From contig CAXHTR010000004.1 of assembly GCA_964019655.1 (NCBI GenBank), positions 992,001-1,056,000 on the forward strand: 64,000 nt of DNA, written 5' to 3'. Each line of letters starts with the position of its first letter. Within the stretch, counting starts at the first letter, position 1. The translations under genes and the position numbers were made by a program. This DNA is from Perkinsela sp. pyNocScin1. Its lineage: Eukaryota > Euglenozoa > Kinetoplastea > Prokinetoplastida > Perkinselidae. The notes beneath the pieces are model-generated. The model was not told the DNA's origin. It did no database searches and saw nothing but the letters and a program-made list of their open reading frames with translations. This document shows positions 26,864 to 36,647 of this stretch, piece after piece.

Positions 26864-29800
26864 CTATGGGTATTCATAGTCACTTGACGAAGAGCTGTCA
26901 ACGTAGCGCTTATGCCTGGATGCCTTTCGAGTGCTCGACACTGCCTTCCGTGGGGCAACGTGTGGCGATCCAGAGTCTCTTGAAGGGGAAGCAAGACTAC
27001 TGGTGAGAACTCCGTGTAGACTGGACAGTTCACGCATCAGAGAACCTAGGCTTTCTCCACGCATTTTCAGTAGAGTGCACTCATCAGCTGTGCTGATGAT
27101 CTTTGCCATAAGCCAATCGAAAACCAGAAGAGCTCGTGCGCGAGGGCCTGGCTGCCCTGGGCTGACTGAGATTCTTTTACATAGATCTTCAATGTCTGCA
27201 CTTTGGGACCCAGAAAGCACTGTGAGAGCTACCTGTAGAGTAACGGTGGCGAGGTAGCTAAATAATTCATCAAAATATTCAAGTAATGGATTCAAATTTG
27301 GTCCAATACTAGTCCTGCCTGACTTTGGTCGTGACTTTGTGGAAGCATCTGTGATACGCTCAGCTGCGTCTTGAAAATCTACAGTCCACGTGAATTTGTC
27401 ACACTCATTCATGACAAAGCTTACTTCTCTTCCTTTGGGAAATTCGTCTTGAGCTAGCAGATTGAATACGCTAAGCGACACAAAAAAGGAAAATCGAGCA
27501 TATTGTGGAAGAGAAAGCACTGTCTTTGCTTGTGGGTGAGCTAGCTTGAGCCAAAAACACGTCTCCGCACTACAATCTCGATACTTTGCCACGTGCTGCT
27601 CTGTGCGGCGGGATGCATGATCACCCAGAAAGCGTATAATCATAGATAAAAGCGGCTGCCTAAATGCTTTCCAGTCGCTCGAAAATGCGCCAATTTGCTG
27701 CAAAACGTTCAAGGACGACCACTTTTTCTCTTTGAAAACATCGATTCCTGATTCAATCGCTTTCGAGACAGTGTACTGGTACATTTGCTGGAAAATTTTT
27801 GGAGCTTGTGTGAGAATTAGCTGGAGAACATCCTGATGCCGATTCACCGCGGACATGGGCCTTCCCCGGGAAAGCCTACTTTCTACCCACTGTGTCCACG
27901 CATATTTCGCGCGTTGACTATCGTAGCAAGAAGCGAGTGTAGAAATAAACTTCTCAGGCGATGTAATAGACTGCTCTAAAATGGCCATCAAAACATCAAT
28001 GGCTGCTTCTCGCGTGGACTGCCTATGTGAATATACAGCTAGATCTTGCGCAGTGTCTAAAAATCTTTCCGTGAGCTGCTGTGCAACAATACCATGCTTT
28101 TCTTGCTGATCCCAATTCTTTTCTCGGCTCTTGCTATGTGCCCTACAAGATTCTTCCATATATGCCCTCTCTGTTTGTAGTGTATCGGAAATATATTGCA
28201 ATGATCTCATTTGTAGAAAACATTGTATTTTACAGCTGTCTTCGCCGCCTGTGAGCATACATCGTCCACATGCATTGCCATATACGCAATATACATCTAC
28301 CCGTGGCCTGCATAGTACATATTGAAGCTTCAGAGATTGCGAAATAACATCGACGATGCAGCTGCTGAGCTTCTGAGGCTCATGCGATGCCATGGATGCC
28401 ATCCTGTCGAAAATCATGCAAACCGACTTTTCCAAGATATCACTTGAAGTATCACTACGTGAAGACCCAGAGAGCATAGCATATTGGTGAACCAACTGCT
28501 TAAAAAGGGTGTTAATTATTTCAAAGCATGTGAGTGGAAATTCGCTAGAAAATATAGCTTCCTGATTCTCTGCCAGCAACGCAGAGATTTCAATTTTAGC
28601 TATCGATGCGAATGGGCTCGTAACAACAAGCTCTGAAAGAATAAGCATGTGCCTTAAAATGGGAGTTAACGCCGAAGGAGTTCGACTCGAGTCACTACTA
28701 TCGTCAATGAATTGACAGACCTTCTCGTAGCTAAAGAAAAAGAGCGGCACTAGGGTTTTGATATAGTGGGTGCGTTCGCTAACCATAAGACCCCCTATTT
28801 TCCCATGCATGCTGTGTAGAGAATCGCGGTACGCTAAGTTCTCACAAAGGGAGTAAATGGATGAGGAAATGACGGCATTTGCATGGCTACCTGTATATCT
28901 TGAAATAATTTGTGTGAGCGGTCGAAGTAAGAGTAGTCCATTTGAAAGCACTTGTGATACCTTGTCATCGGAGCTTGCCTCCTCTTGCTCTGATGAAAAG
29001 TCCCGTTCAAAGCTTTTGAACATTCTCTTTAGCGCCACCCGCAGTGAGCTGATAAGATTAAGGAAAATATCGATGGTCTCTTGATGATGCTGCGGTGCGA
29101 GAATTTCAGAGGCATAAAATACACATACTTCTTGCAAAAGCTGCACAACTACTATGTCAACGGCATTACCGAGTAGACTCACGAGCCCATGTGTAAAAAA
29201 TGAAAGGCTTACGGAAATCCCCACTTTTGCCTCTTTATTTGTGGCAAGAAAAATGTTATGAATAAGCTCGAATGATTGCCGAGTGTCGTCATACTCGAGA
29301 GTCGTGTCATCATATTGTGTAGATAGGCTGCACAGAACTTTCCAAAATTTAGCTGTGAGCGCGCTGTCTATTGAAGCAATGAGTGCTATGCACGTGACCA
29401 GAAGTCTCTGAACAGTGCTCGCGGCTTTCTTATTCGGAATTTTATGTGCTTGCTCTGATTGCTTATCTGCCGAAAGAAACCTCCCGACGATGAAAAGAAT
29501 AGGAAACATTTTTTGGAATTCTTGTTGAGTATCTACACTTTGAGGGCCAATCAAAAAATCTGGGATGATAAATGGTTCTCTCATATTCCTCGAAAACAAA
29601 GAGAGCATTCGCACAATTGATAAAATAGCCTCTTGACTGATGAATGATTTCTTTGTGCTAGAAAGATCCCTATCGAATGGTAGCAACAGATACCTAGCAA
29701 TTTCGATGGAAAATTTTGCACAATCTGACTCAGATTGCCCTCGTGCATGTGGTAGTTGAGTTATAACACTTTCTAGAGCCCGAATTTCGAAGTGACACGA

Positions 29801-32800
29801 AGCAGCTTGAGCTGGCATCTGTATTATTTGAGCTCCAAAAGTGCTTTCAAGAATATTTGGCGCAAGGTAGGCACTGCATTCCCGGATAGTACCAATAAAA
29901 TCTTTCATGCCATCCAAGAATAAGAGTAATTTACGTAAGGACTCAGACCGAACAACCGATGACGAGTCTCTTGTGACTACTCGTAAGAGATACAATAATA
30001 AGGCGTGTGACACGCTGACAAATGCGAATACTGCGTTTTGGTTTTGTTGAAAGCTGGTGCTTTCCTCATTATTTAACAGCGCTATATTCTGTGCGCTCTT
30101 CGAGAGCTTTTTAAAAAGTGCAAAAGCTGCTGTGATGCATGCCACCCGTAAGTCAGCGATTTCGCTATGAAGTCCGCTTTGTAGCAGCTTCCAGGCGACT
30201 TCATAAAACCGCATCATGCTGGCACGATGATAAGAAGTGATGTAGCTGTCGACTTCATTTCGTGCAATGAAATACGTAAAAGCGTCCACAATAGATCGCC
30301 TCCCTTTGCTTTGAGTACTTGGTTCGGAGAATTGTATGGAAAGCTGATATAAAATCCTTAATTGTGCGTGAACCGAAAGCGGAGAGTATGCAACCAATTG
30401 CGCTTTTGAAGAGTCATCGGGGATTTTCGACTCTGAAAATCTGAACAACGTAGATTTATGTAGCATGTGAACGTGTGCACTATCATAATCCACTAAGCTT
30501 GGATCATGTGAAGCTACTCCTTCGTACAAGGCTGATAAAATTTTTCCAAGAAGCAGATCGCCAGCTAATTTTGACGAATTTACTCTCTCCAAAGGACCAA
30601 GCTCTCCAAAATATTCTTGCTCGAAGGAAGATTTTAAGGGCAGATAAACCCACACGGCGAGCCAGCCAAAGAATCTATCAAAGTCTAGTAATTTATGTTT
30701 GCCTTGACCAGCCTCACCCATAGTTGCGCAAAGCCGTGATCTAAGGTAAAGTTCATTCTGGACAGGTGCATTCATGAGCTTTCTGAAATTTTCCTTCAGA
30801 TAACCTTGTGTGTGATCGTCCACCAGAGTCTTTAGGCGGTGTTGAATCAGCCTGATCTTCGCCACAAAGTCATTACCGATTTCCACTTCCGCCTTGCTTT
30901 CAGAATGAGAAAGATCACCGTCAAGGACAGATTTCAAAAAGTCTTCTTTATCAAAGTTTGTAGCACTGTGTGTATTGAGCGATTCGCTGCTATCACAAAT
31001 ATATTGTGTGCTCGCCTCATTGGTGGCCATTCGAATCAATCCAGAGAGGCAGCTGAAAGAAAGTGATGACATGGCAACCTTATCGCTCTCTCCCAATAAT
31101 GTACGCAGCGGGCATACATGAGCATCTAAGTTGAGCCACTTGCCCTTTGCCATCGTGTCACAGAGAGCACTATGGACCAAGAAATCAAGCAAGATGGTGG
31201 AAAAAGGAAACTGTGGGCAAAATGAACAAAAATAAATTTCTGATATCAGCTGGTGGACAGAAGCTTCATAGCCTTTTGCGTAGTGATCCCTTTTTATCGC
31301 TTCAGACCCTGATCTCTCTATTCTGCCACATGAGCTGCTGATGATCTCTGTCAAGGCGTTCCATAGAGCTTTTCCAGCCACACTTTGGGTATATTCATGA
31401 AATTCTTTGATATTGTCTTGATACGCGAGGTAGGATGCAATGGTTGTGAGCAATTCCTGTAATAAGACAACAAATGTGGAGATATATCGATCACTTATGC
31501 GCATAGCAACACGGACTTCGCTATCAATCTTGAAGTACAAGTTTTCACCGCCTCGTAAATCAGGTTCTATTGCTGTTTTAAGGCTGTATGTGCAGAATGG
31601 TTCTTCACAGAGTGGTGCTCTTGAGAGCAAGCCGGGGATCTCACTGTAAACTTTTTCTAAATATTTCTTAATTGGCATAAAAACAGACTGCTGAGATACT
31701 GCTGCTTTGCGTGTTATCGCGTTCGGCATAGAGCTACTAGAGCTCAGTGAAATTTGAATCGACAGAAATTCACTCAAAGCGCACAGTGTGCTTTCTACAA
31801 GCCCGGGAAGAAAAAACGATATTCTCTTTGATTTGCTACATCTTTGTATGGCAGGTATTTTGAGTATAGTGAACAGTATATGAAGGTATTTGTCACTTGG
31901 CTCATCATGCAGCCAGCTCTCAAATGCCTTGATAGGTAGTTCTGATGTACCAATGGCACTCGTGGTATGGCGAAACAAATCTCCAATACTCGAATAGAGA
32001 CATCGAAAAATGTACCGTACGTTTCTAATTACGGATTCTGCAAGATCAAAGCATAAAACAATGCTATTAAAGACTGTCGAAGGAAATTTTCTTACTAAGG
32101 AGTCGGCACGGTGTGTTATAACGCTATCCTTGAGCGAAAGCTGATACAAAGTCTCACTGAACCTTTCAAGCACAGAACCAAAAAGGTTCATAGTGAAATT
32201 TATCAACTTCTGTGATGTTAATAGGTCATAGAAGGGGCATGTGGAGTCTGAGGTGAATGGCTCATCGCCTGATGAGCTCCAAGTCGTAGCTTTCCACATG
32301 GTTGTTATGATTGCAAGCCGCAAGAAGTCAATGCAACATAGTTGTAGAGATTCTATGATCGTAGATTCCATCCTATCGTCAGTCTCTGCACTTGTCGAAG
32401 ATTGAATGTAAGCATGAAAACTTTCAGCAAACGCCTTTGCTGCTTGATTGGAAGCACTATCTTTTTCTTCATCTGTTTCTTCACTGCTGTTGTCCGTACT
32501 AAACATTCGATAAATACTTAATGAGCTCTTATCGTCAAGCACTAGTTGCTTGAAATGTCCTGTATGATCTCGTGGCGTCTGCGCTGTTTTGTAAATATTA
32601 TGAACCTTGGCATTAAGATCAGTAAGATCTGTACCTAAGCTTTGGATATAGTCTGGGATTTGCTCATCTGAATTATCATGCTTCTGACGTTCGCTGTTTT
32701 GATTTATGTTGGGTCTAAAATGATTATGTATTGACTCAAACAGTTTTCGTGAAAAACCTCCTTTAAAATCTTGGCTTGATGGAGTTATTGAGATTGAATC

Positions 32801-33304
32801 AGCTTTAAATGCCTGAGTAATAGTTGATTGTGGCAATTCATCTAGCAAACGTGAAGGGCCAACAGACTGCCCATTATGCATTGGTGCCGCGCTTGAGAGA
32901 ACTTCATGATGATCCTTTTCATCTGAGCAATCACCACAGGTTTTGCCAGGTTCTTCTGGTAAAGAGCAAGTCGCTGATGCATGGTAAGCTGAAGAGTATT
33001 GGAGGCTTACAAAATCGCTATTTTGTAAGCAAATGTCGTGAATCTTATCTAATATCTCTTTACTTAGATGAGATTCGCCCTTTTCTCCGTACTTCTCTTT
33101 ACTTATCTCGGATATCCCTTCATTCTTATTGCGCTCAACCATATAGGAAAACGGTGTGCACATACTTGCTTCTGTTGCATGAAGTCTAGATGTTTCCCCT
33201 GAAAGTACATATGAAGGCAAGATTTTTAATAGCAGGTTGTCGAAATTAGCTGCTGCATGAACCGGTAGTCCCAATTCCCCGCTTCTCTCTTCTAGTCCTT
33301 CCAT
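26864..33304 (-). CDS. Scc2/NIPBL-like cohesin loader (tentative)
   Basis: A 2146-aa, almost wholly alpha-helical protein with Ser-rich N- and C-terminal tails, consistent with a HEAT-repeat solenoid. The segment near residues 1760-1830 (STREAAIDVLMAILEQ...YDSQRAKYAWTQWV...RHQDVLQLIL) resembles the Nipped-B/Scc2 C-terminal region, in which HEAT helices carry RxxAlxvLxxILxQGLxxP. An early FDNLLLKILPSYVL recalls the N-terminal anchor by which Scc2 holds Scc4. Length fits NIPBL. Other giant helical repeat proteins (FANCD2/FANCI, SCC3) remain possible. The gene is clearly more AT-rich than those at 3-13 kb. Confidence 0.45.
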   Translation of the reverse strand: MEGLEERSGELGLPVHAAANFDNLLLKILPSYVLSGETSRLHATEASMCTPFSYMVERNKNEGISEISKEKYGEKGESHLSKEILDKIHDICLQNSDFVSLQYSSAYHASATCSLPEEPGKTCGDCSDEKDHHEVLSSAAPMHNGQSVGPSRLLDELPQSTITQAFKADSISITPSSQDFKGGFSRKLFESIHNHFRPNINQNSERQKHDNSDEQIPDYIQSLGTDLTDLNAKVHNIYKTAQTPRDHTGHFKQLVLDDKSSLSIYRMFSTDNSSEETDEEKDSASNQAAKAFAESFHAYIQSSTSAETDDRMESTIIESLQLCCIDFLRLAIITTMWKATTWSSSGDEPFTSDSTCPFYDLLTSQKLINFTMNLFGSVLERFSETLYQLSLKDSVITHRADSLVRKFPSTVFNSIVLCFDLAESVIRNVRYIFRCLYSSIGDLFRHTTSAIGTSELPIKAFESWLHDEPSDKYLHILFTILKIPAIQRCSKSKRISFFLPGLVESTLCALSEFLSIQISLSSSSSMPNAITRKAAVSQQSVFMPIKKYLEKVYSEIPGLLSRAPLCEEPFCTYSLKTAIEPDLRGGENLYFKIDSEVRVAMRISDRYISTFVVLLQELLTTIASYLAYQDNIKEFHEYTQSVAGKALWNALTEIISSSCGRIERSGSEAIKRDHYAKGYEASVHQLISEIYFCSFCPQFPFSTILLDFLVHSALCDTMAKGKWLNLDAHVCPLRTLLGESDKVAMSSLSFSCLSGLIRMATNEASTQYICDSSESLNTHSATNFDKEDFLKSVLDGDLSHSESKAEVEIGNDFVAKIRLIQHRLKTLVDDHTQGYLKENFRKLMNAPVQNELYLRSRLCATMGEAGQGKHKLLDFDRFFGWLAVWVYLPLKSSFEQEYFGELGPLERVNSSKLAGDLLLGKILSALYEGVASHDPSLVDYDSAHVHMLHKSTLFRFSESKIPDDSSKAQLVAYSPLSVHAQLRILYQLSIQFSEPSTQSKGRRSIVDAFTYFIARNEVDSYITSYHRASMMRFYEVAWKLLQSGLHSEIADLRVACITAAFALFKKLSKSAQNIALLNNEESTSFQQNQNAVFAFVSVSHALLLYLLRVVTRDSSSVVRSESLRKLLLFLDGMKDFIGTIRECSAYLAPNILESTFGAQIIQMPAQAASCHFEIRALESVITQLPHARGQSESDCAKFSIEIARYLLLPFDRDLSSTKKSFISQEAILSIVRMLSLFSRNMREPFIIPDFLIGPQSVDTQQEFQKMFPILFIVGRFLSADKQSEQAHKIPNKKAASTVQRLLVTCIALIASIDSALTAKFWKVLCSLSTQYDDTTLEYDDTRQSFELIHNIFLATNKEAKVGISVSLSFFTHGLVSLLGNAVDIVVVQLLQEVCVFYASEILAPQHHQETIDIFLNLISSLRVALKRMFKSFERDFSSEQEEASSDDKVSQVLSNGLLLLRPLTQIISRYTGSHANAVISSSIYSLCENLAYRDSLHSMHGKIGGLMVSERTHYIKTLVPLFFFSYEKVCQFIDDSSDSSRTPSALTPILRHMLILSELVVTSPFASIAKIEISALLAENQEAIFSSEFPLTCFEIINTLFKQLVHQYAMLSGSSRSDTSSDILEKSVCMIFDRMASMASHEPQKLSSCIVDVISQSLKLQYVLCRPRVDVYCVYGNACGRCMLTGGEDSCKIQCFLQMRSLQYISDTLQTERAYMEESCRAHSKSREKNWDQQEKHGIVAQQLTERFLDTAQDLAVYSHRQSTREAAIDVLMAILEQSITSPEKFISTLASCYDSQRAKYAWTQWVESRLSRGRPMSAVNRHQDVLQLILTQAPKIFQQMYQYTVSKAIESGIDVFKEKKWSSLNVLQQIGAFSSDWKAFRQPLLSMIIRFLGDHASRRTEQHVAKYRDCSAETCFWLKLAHPQAKTVLSLPQYARFSFFVSLSVFNLLAQDEFPKGREVSFVMNECDKFTWTVDFQDAAERITDASTKSRPKSGRTSIGPNLNPLLEYFDELFSYLATVTLQVALTVLSGSQSADIEDLCKRISVSPGQPGPRARALLVFDWLMAKIISTADECTLLKMRGESLGSLMRELSSLHGVLTSSLASPSRDSGSPHVAPRKAVSSTRKASRHKRYVDSSSSSDYEYP

Positions 33305-33474
33305 TGAAGTAGAATAAATCTCTCTGAAGAGGGATTAAAGTTCTAGTGTCTTAAACATAAGAGTTTTAAATCCACTTTAAAACACATGTTTTCTTACCAT
33401 CTCCTCAAGGTCTACACGTGACAAGAAAAGCTTCATATTTCTGAACACATATTGATCTGATAATCCTACTTACG

Positions 33475-34092
33475 ATGTCTTTTTGCGGAGCTGACATAAA
33501 TAGCCTGTTTCCAGAGATAACATCGGCTAGGAGAAGCGAAAGAAGAAGCACACTTAGGGAAAAGATTCAAAGCAAAAATTTTACTGCAGAAGCCGAGGCA
33601 GATGCGGAAGCTGAGATTGAAGATCCGCCTAGCACCAAAGCTGATTTGTACAAGCCACAAGGAACGTATCAAAATTTCGACAACACCTATGAGCCACAAG
33701 CAGAATACCGCTTAACAACGAGAGACAAGGATATCATGGATTATTCTACAGATGAAGAAGAACATGCTATTCGTAGAAAAGGGGCTGATAAAAAAGAAAC
33801 GGGGGATTCTTCATCAGCTACATCCGTCAAATCATTTATATATGCCGTGAAGAAGCTTCTGAATGCGGTGGTTCAGATCGGTCTGAAAGAGCACGAAGAG
33901 ATAAAAGCTCTTCTAGATGAGTACTCATATAAGGCAGAAAAGCTAATAGGATGCACTGATGGCGAAAAAGAGCTCTGTGAGCAAGAACTTGCTGTTCTTG
34001 AAGAGAAGATCGAGGCCATTGTGTCTAATCTTGCCCAGTCAGATCAAGCTTCCGATGAAGAGAGCTCGGATGATGAAGATGAGCAAAATTAA
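33475..34092 (+). CDS. Acidic coiled-coil protein, unknown
   Basis: A 205-aa hydrophilic protein. The N-terminus has an Arg-rich stretch (ARRSERRSTLREK), the middle an Ala/Glu-rich run, and residues 115-190 a Leu/Glu helix (LNAVVQIGLKEHEEIKALL then LEEKIEAIVSNL) that would form a coiled coil. It ends in an acidic tail (DEESSDDEDEQ). Such tails suit nuclear or chaperone-like proteins. It diverges from the Scc2-like gene across a 170-bp gap and ends 23 nt from the convergent gene at 34,116. Family not recognised. Confidence 0.6.
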   Translation: MSFCGADINSLFPEITSARRSERRSTLREKIQSKNFTAEAEADAEAEIEDPPSTKADLYKPQGTYQNFDNTYEPQAEYRLTTRDKDIMDYSTDEEEHAIRRKGADKKETGDSSSATSVKSFIYAVKKLLNAVVQIGLKEHEEIKALLDEYSYKAEKLIGCTDGEKELCEQELAVLEEKIEAIVSNLAQSDQASDEESSDDEDEQN

Positions 34093-34115
34093 AGTGATTA
34101 CGTGGGTGCAATCGA

Positions 34116-34523
34116 CTATTCCGTCGATTCTCTTTTCCTTTTCTTTCCCCAGCGCAAGTTATCTTCATCACTTTCATCACTTTTATCTTCTGAAATGGCT
34201 TTGCTGACTGGTGTCCGTATCAACTCTTTACCTCCATTTTTCTTCGATTTTATGCCTAGAATCCGTCTCATCTTACCGCTTAACTGAATGCCATCTGCAG
34301 TGCGATGAAAGGGTAAATCTACCTTTGATTTTGAAGAAACACCTGATGGATAACTTGGGCTACTCGATGATTCTTCTACGTACCCAAGCCCATAGTAGCC
34401 CTCGTGAGACCAAACTTCCGGGTATTTCACCTGAAATGCTAGATTTTTGGCTTTGACTTCTGTGTATGAAAAACATTCTGCCTCACTTACCCGGTGGCGC
34501 AGCTCCTCAGTGTACGGGTTCAT
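34116..34523 (-). CDS. Small basic-tailed protein, unknown
   Basis: A 135-aa protein. The first half is aromatic-rich (YPEVWSHEGYYGLGYVEE). The second contains KMRRILGIKSKKNGGKE and finishes with an acidic run and GKKRKRES, a plausible nuclear localisation signal. It converges on the preceding gene, with only 23 nt between stops. The gap 34,524-34,658 before the carrier stop holds no other gene I can see. Family not recognised. Confidence 0.55.
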   Translation of the reverse strand: MNPYTEELRHRVSEAECFSYTEVKAKNLAFQVKYPEVWSHEGYYGLGYVEESSSSPSYPSGVSSKSKVDLPFHRTADGIQLSGKMRRILGIKSKKNGGKELIRTPVSKAISEDKSDESDEDNLRWGKKRKRESTE

Positions 34524-34658
34524 GTGAACTTACTTCTAAAAACGAAAAGATATTGCACGTGGGTCTGAAGGAAACGATTCTTGACGATGCAAAATCAAAG
34601 ACGACTGATGCTTTTGCTTTGTGCCCGTGTCCATGAATAACATCAGAAAATCATCATT

Positions 34659-35546
34659 CTAGTGCTGTGCCATCCACTCCATGGCGACAAGGGCGGAAAT
34701 TCGAAGTGTTGAAAAGAATATCGTCGTAGCGCAGCCATTCCACAGTGCCAAAACACCGTCTTTCTTCGATATTTCTTTGATAACGCTCATTACTTGTGAT
34801 GATTGTTCGGATGTCAATCTCTCTTCAACCTTTACTTCGCATTCATTCGCCGAAGCAAGTGCGTGGTCGTTGATGATTGAGAAACGCCGAACGAGATCAA
34901 GTGGATAAACTATGACTGTCGTTGCCATGGCCCCCATGTATTGGATCCCGACGGCTTTAAAACCTTCTATGACCTCACCACCTTGCGATCCCGCATCAAC
35001 TCCGAAGAGCGACTGAGCAACAAGCATTGTGAATGATGAAAGGGGGCGATACACGAAAGCGCCTATCGCTGTACATGGGAAACCCCTGAAAAGGCTTGAC
35101 ATCCCATTCTCGGCAAACTGATTTTTGATTGATGTCAATGTGACCTCAGGAGCATCACCTACTGCAATAAGCGACCTGAATTGCAGCATTTGAAAGGGAT
35201 ATGTGAAAAGGAGCGAAGACAAGAATCTTGAGCATTCCTTGAGGAATAGACTCATTTCAGATCTTGGTTCTTGAAAAATGCCCTCAACGAGTAGCATACT
35301 GCACATGCTCGCCGTAGGAGCACCGAAGCTTGTGGCAAGGTACCATTTGAAATTTCGATAGAAGCTAGAAAATCTTTCCTTTGCCAGGTATCGTAATGTT
35401 TCAAAGAGGCTCATATTTTCTGAATTTGTGATGATTCCATTCTTTTTCAATTGGTCCTGATTCAGATAAACTGCCCAGACGTGCTGAAAAGGAAACTCGC
35501 AAAACTTCTGAAAAATGATAGCTGCAACGTGGATTGCTTGATCCAT
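34659..35546 (-). CDS. Mitochondrial carrier family protein, divergent
   Basis: A 295-aa protein with the three-repeat layout of mitochondrial carriers. The third repeat keeps the signature YPLDLVRRF. The first two are eroded: FPFQHVWAVY and YPFQMLQFRS keep Pro but lack the acidic and basic partners. GMSSLFRGFPCTAIGAFVYRPLSSF and GVLALWNGCATTIFFSTLRISAL match the even-helix motifs, and the end resembles ADP/ATP-carrier-like members. Loss of two salt-bridge networks suggests altered gating or a non-transport role. Substrate unknown. Confidence 0.75.
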   Translation of the reverse strand: MDQAIHVAAIIFQKFCEFPFQHVWAVYLNQDQLKKNGIITNSENMSLFETLRYLAKERFSSFYRNFKWYLATSFGAPTASMCSMLLVEGIFQEPRSEMSLFLKECSRFLSSLLFTYPFQMLQFRSLIAVGDAPEVTLTSIKNQFAENGMSSLFRGFPCTAIGAFVYRPLSSFTMLVAQSLFGVDAGSQGGEVIEGFKAVGIQYMGAMATTVIVYPLDLVRRFSIINDHALASANECEVKVEERLTSEQSSQVMSVIKEISKKDGVLALWNGCATTIFFSTLRISALVAMEWMAQH

Positions 35547-35645
35547 TGAGTAGATTTCTAAGAGGTTGAAGATTTGTGAAAATACAAAAGATCCATTTTG
35601 ATCTTAGCAAACGATCATGAAGCCTTTCTATCATTACTGCATGAA

Positions 35646-36623
35646 ATGTACTGGATCCCGAAGGCGCACTTCGAAATGGGCCTTACAGAGGCCTGCGATA
35701 GGCGCTGTGTTAGTACAGAGGTTAGACAAATGCCACTATGCTCGCGGCCCACCGACGAGCTGAAGCATAACTTTTGCGATTGTAACGGCGAAAGCATTGA
35801 CATATCAAGTACCACTTTTCTATCCTCTGGAAAAAGGCTCGTTAAGCAATGTATTGATGAAATTATGTCTGGCATTCATTCTATTTCCCCACTTGATGCA
35901 AAGCGAATGATTGAATGGCTAAGAAAGTATAAAATCATGCTCGTTTCATACAAAGACTTCAGTCGCTATGCATATGAAACGTATACGCCCCACCTGGTTA
36001 TTGACAATCGTGAGAAAATGCCAGTACTCATTGGGTATTATGCAATCATCACTGGAGGTGATGGCTTACCCTCGATTGTGCAGCTCTCCATGGACACGTT
36101 TGCTCGAAATAAGATGTTTTTACTCAGAAGTGTGAACAACAGTCATCACTCGCAGAATATGACGAGCGATGGCTCCCAGCAATCAGCAGCCATAAAATCC
36201 GATACCCATGGAAATCGTATCATTACTGCAGATGGAAACAAATTTGTGGCCGTAGCCCCAGCTGAACTGGCGAAAGTCCATGCTACTGAGTATTCTTCAG
36301 AAAATTGCATTGATATCGCATGTTCTGGTGTTCTCGGTGAGTCCCTAGAACCCGAGGGAGCAACTTACAAAGTTCCCTTTGGAAATATGCGACTCATGGA
36401 TGCTGATAAGTTCGTTCGGGTGATTGGTGGGCCGTATTTCTACCATCGGAAATGCTTTTTTTTACGAAAGCAATGTGCATACTGTTTCTTTGTGCTTTAT
36501 GCCAAGTATGCATTGATCAAACAAAACTACCCGATATCACGGTACATAGTCTTGGCTGGATGTGTTTCAGCAGTGCTTCATCACATGCATCAGGTTTACG
36601 ACTTATTCACTCACGGCGAGTAA
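35646..36623 (+). CDS. Unknown protein with C-terminal hydrophobic helices
   Basis: A frame open from 35,598 whose first in-frame ATG is 35,646 (325 aa); a second Met at 35,676 is also possible. The middle part has PHLVIDNREKMPVLIGYY and IITADGNKFVAVAPAELAKV. The last 60 residues are hydrophobic and aromatic, with Cys and Tyr (FFLRKQCAYCFFVLYAKYAL; YIVLAGCVSAVLHHMHQVY), suggesting one or two membrane segments. It diverges from the carrier gene across about 100 bp. Not recognised. Confidence 0.6.
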   Translation: MYWIPKAHFEMGLTEACDRRCVSTEVRQMPLCSRPTDELKHNFCDCNGESIDISSTTFLSSGKRLVKQCIDEIMSGIHSISPLDAKRMIEWLRKYKIMLVSYKDFSRYAYETYTPHLVIDNREKMPVLIGYYAIITGGDGLPSIVQLSMDTFARNKMFLLRSVNNSHHSQNMTSDGSQQSAAIKSDTHGNRIITADGNKFVAVAPAELAKVHATEYSSENCIDIACSGVLGESLEPEGATYKVPFGNMRLMDADKFVRVIGGPYFYHRKCFFLRKQCAYCFFVLYAKYALIKQNYPISRYIVLAGCVSAVLHHMHQVYDLFTHGE

Positions 36624-36647
36624 AATGTGTAAGAAAAGCGCTTAAAT

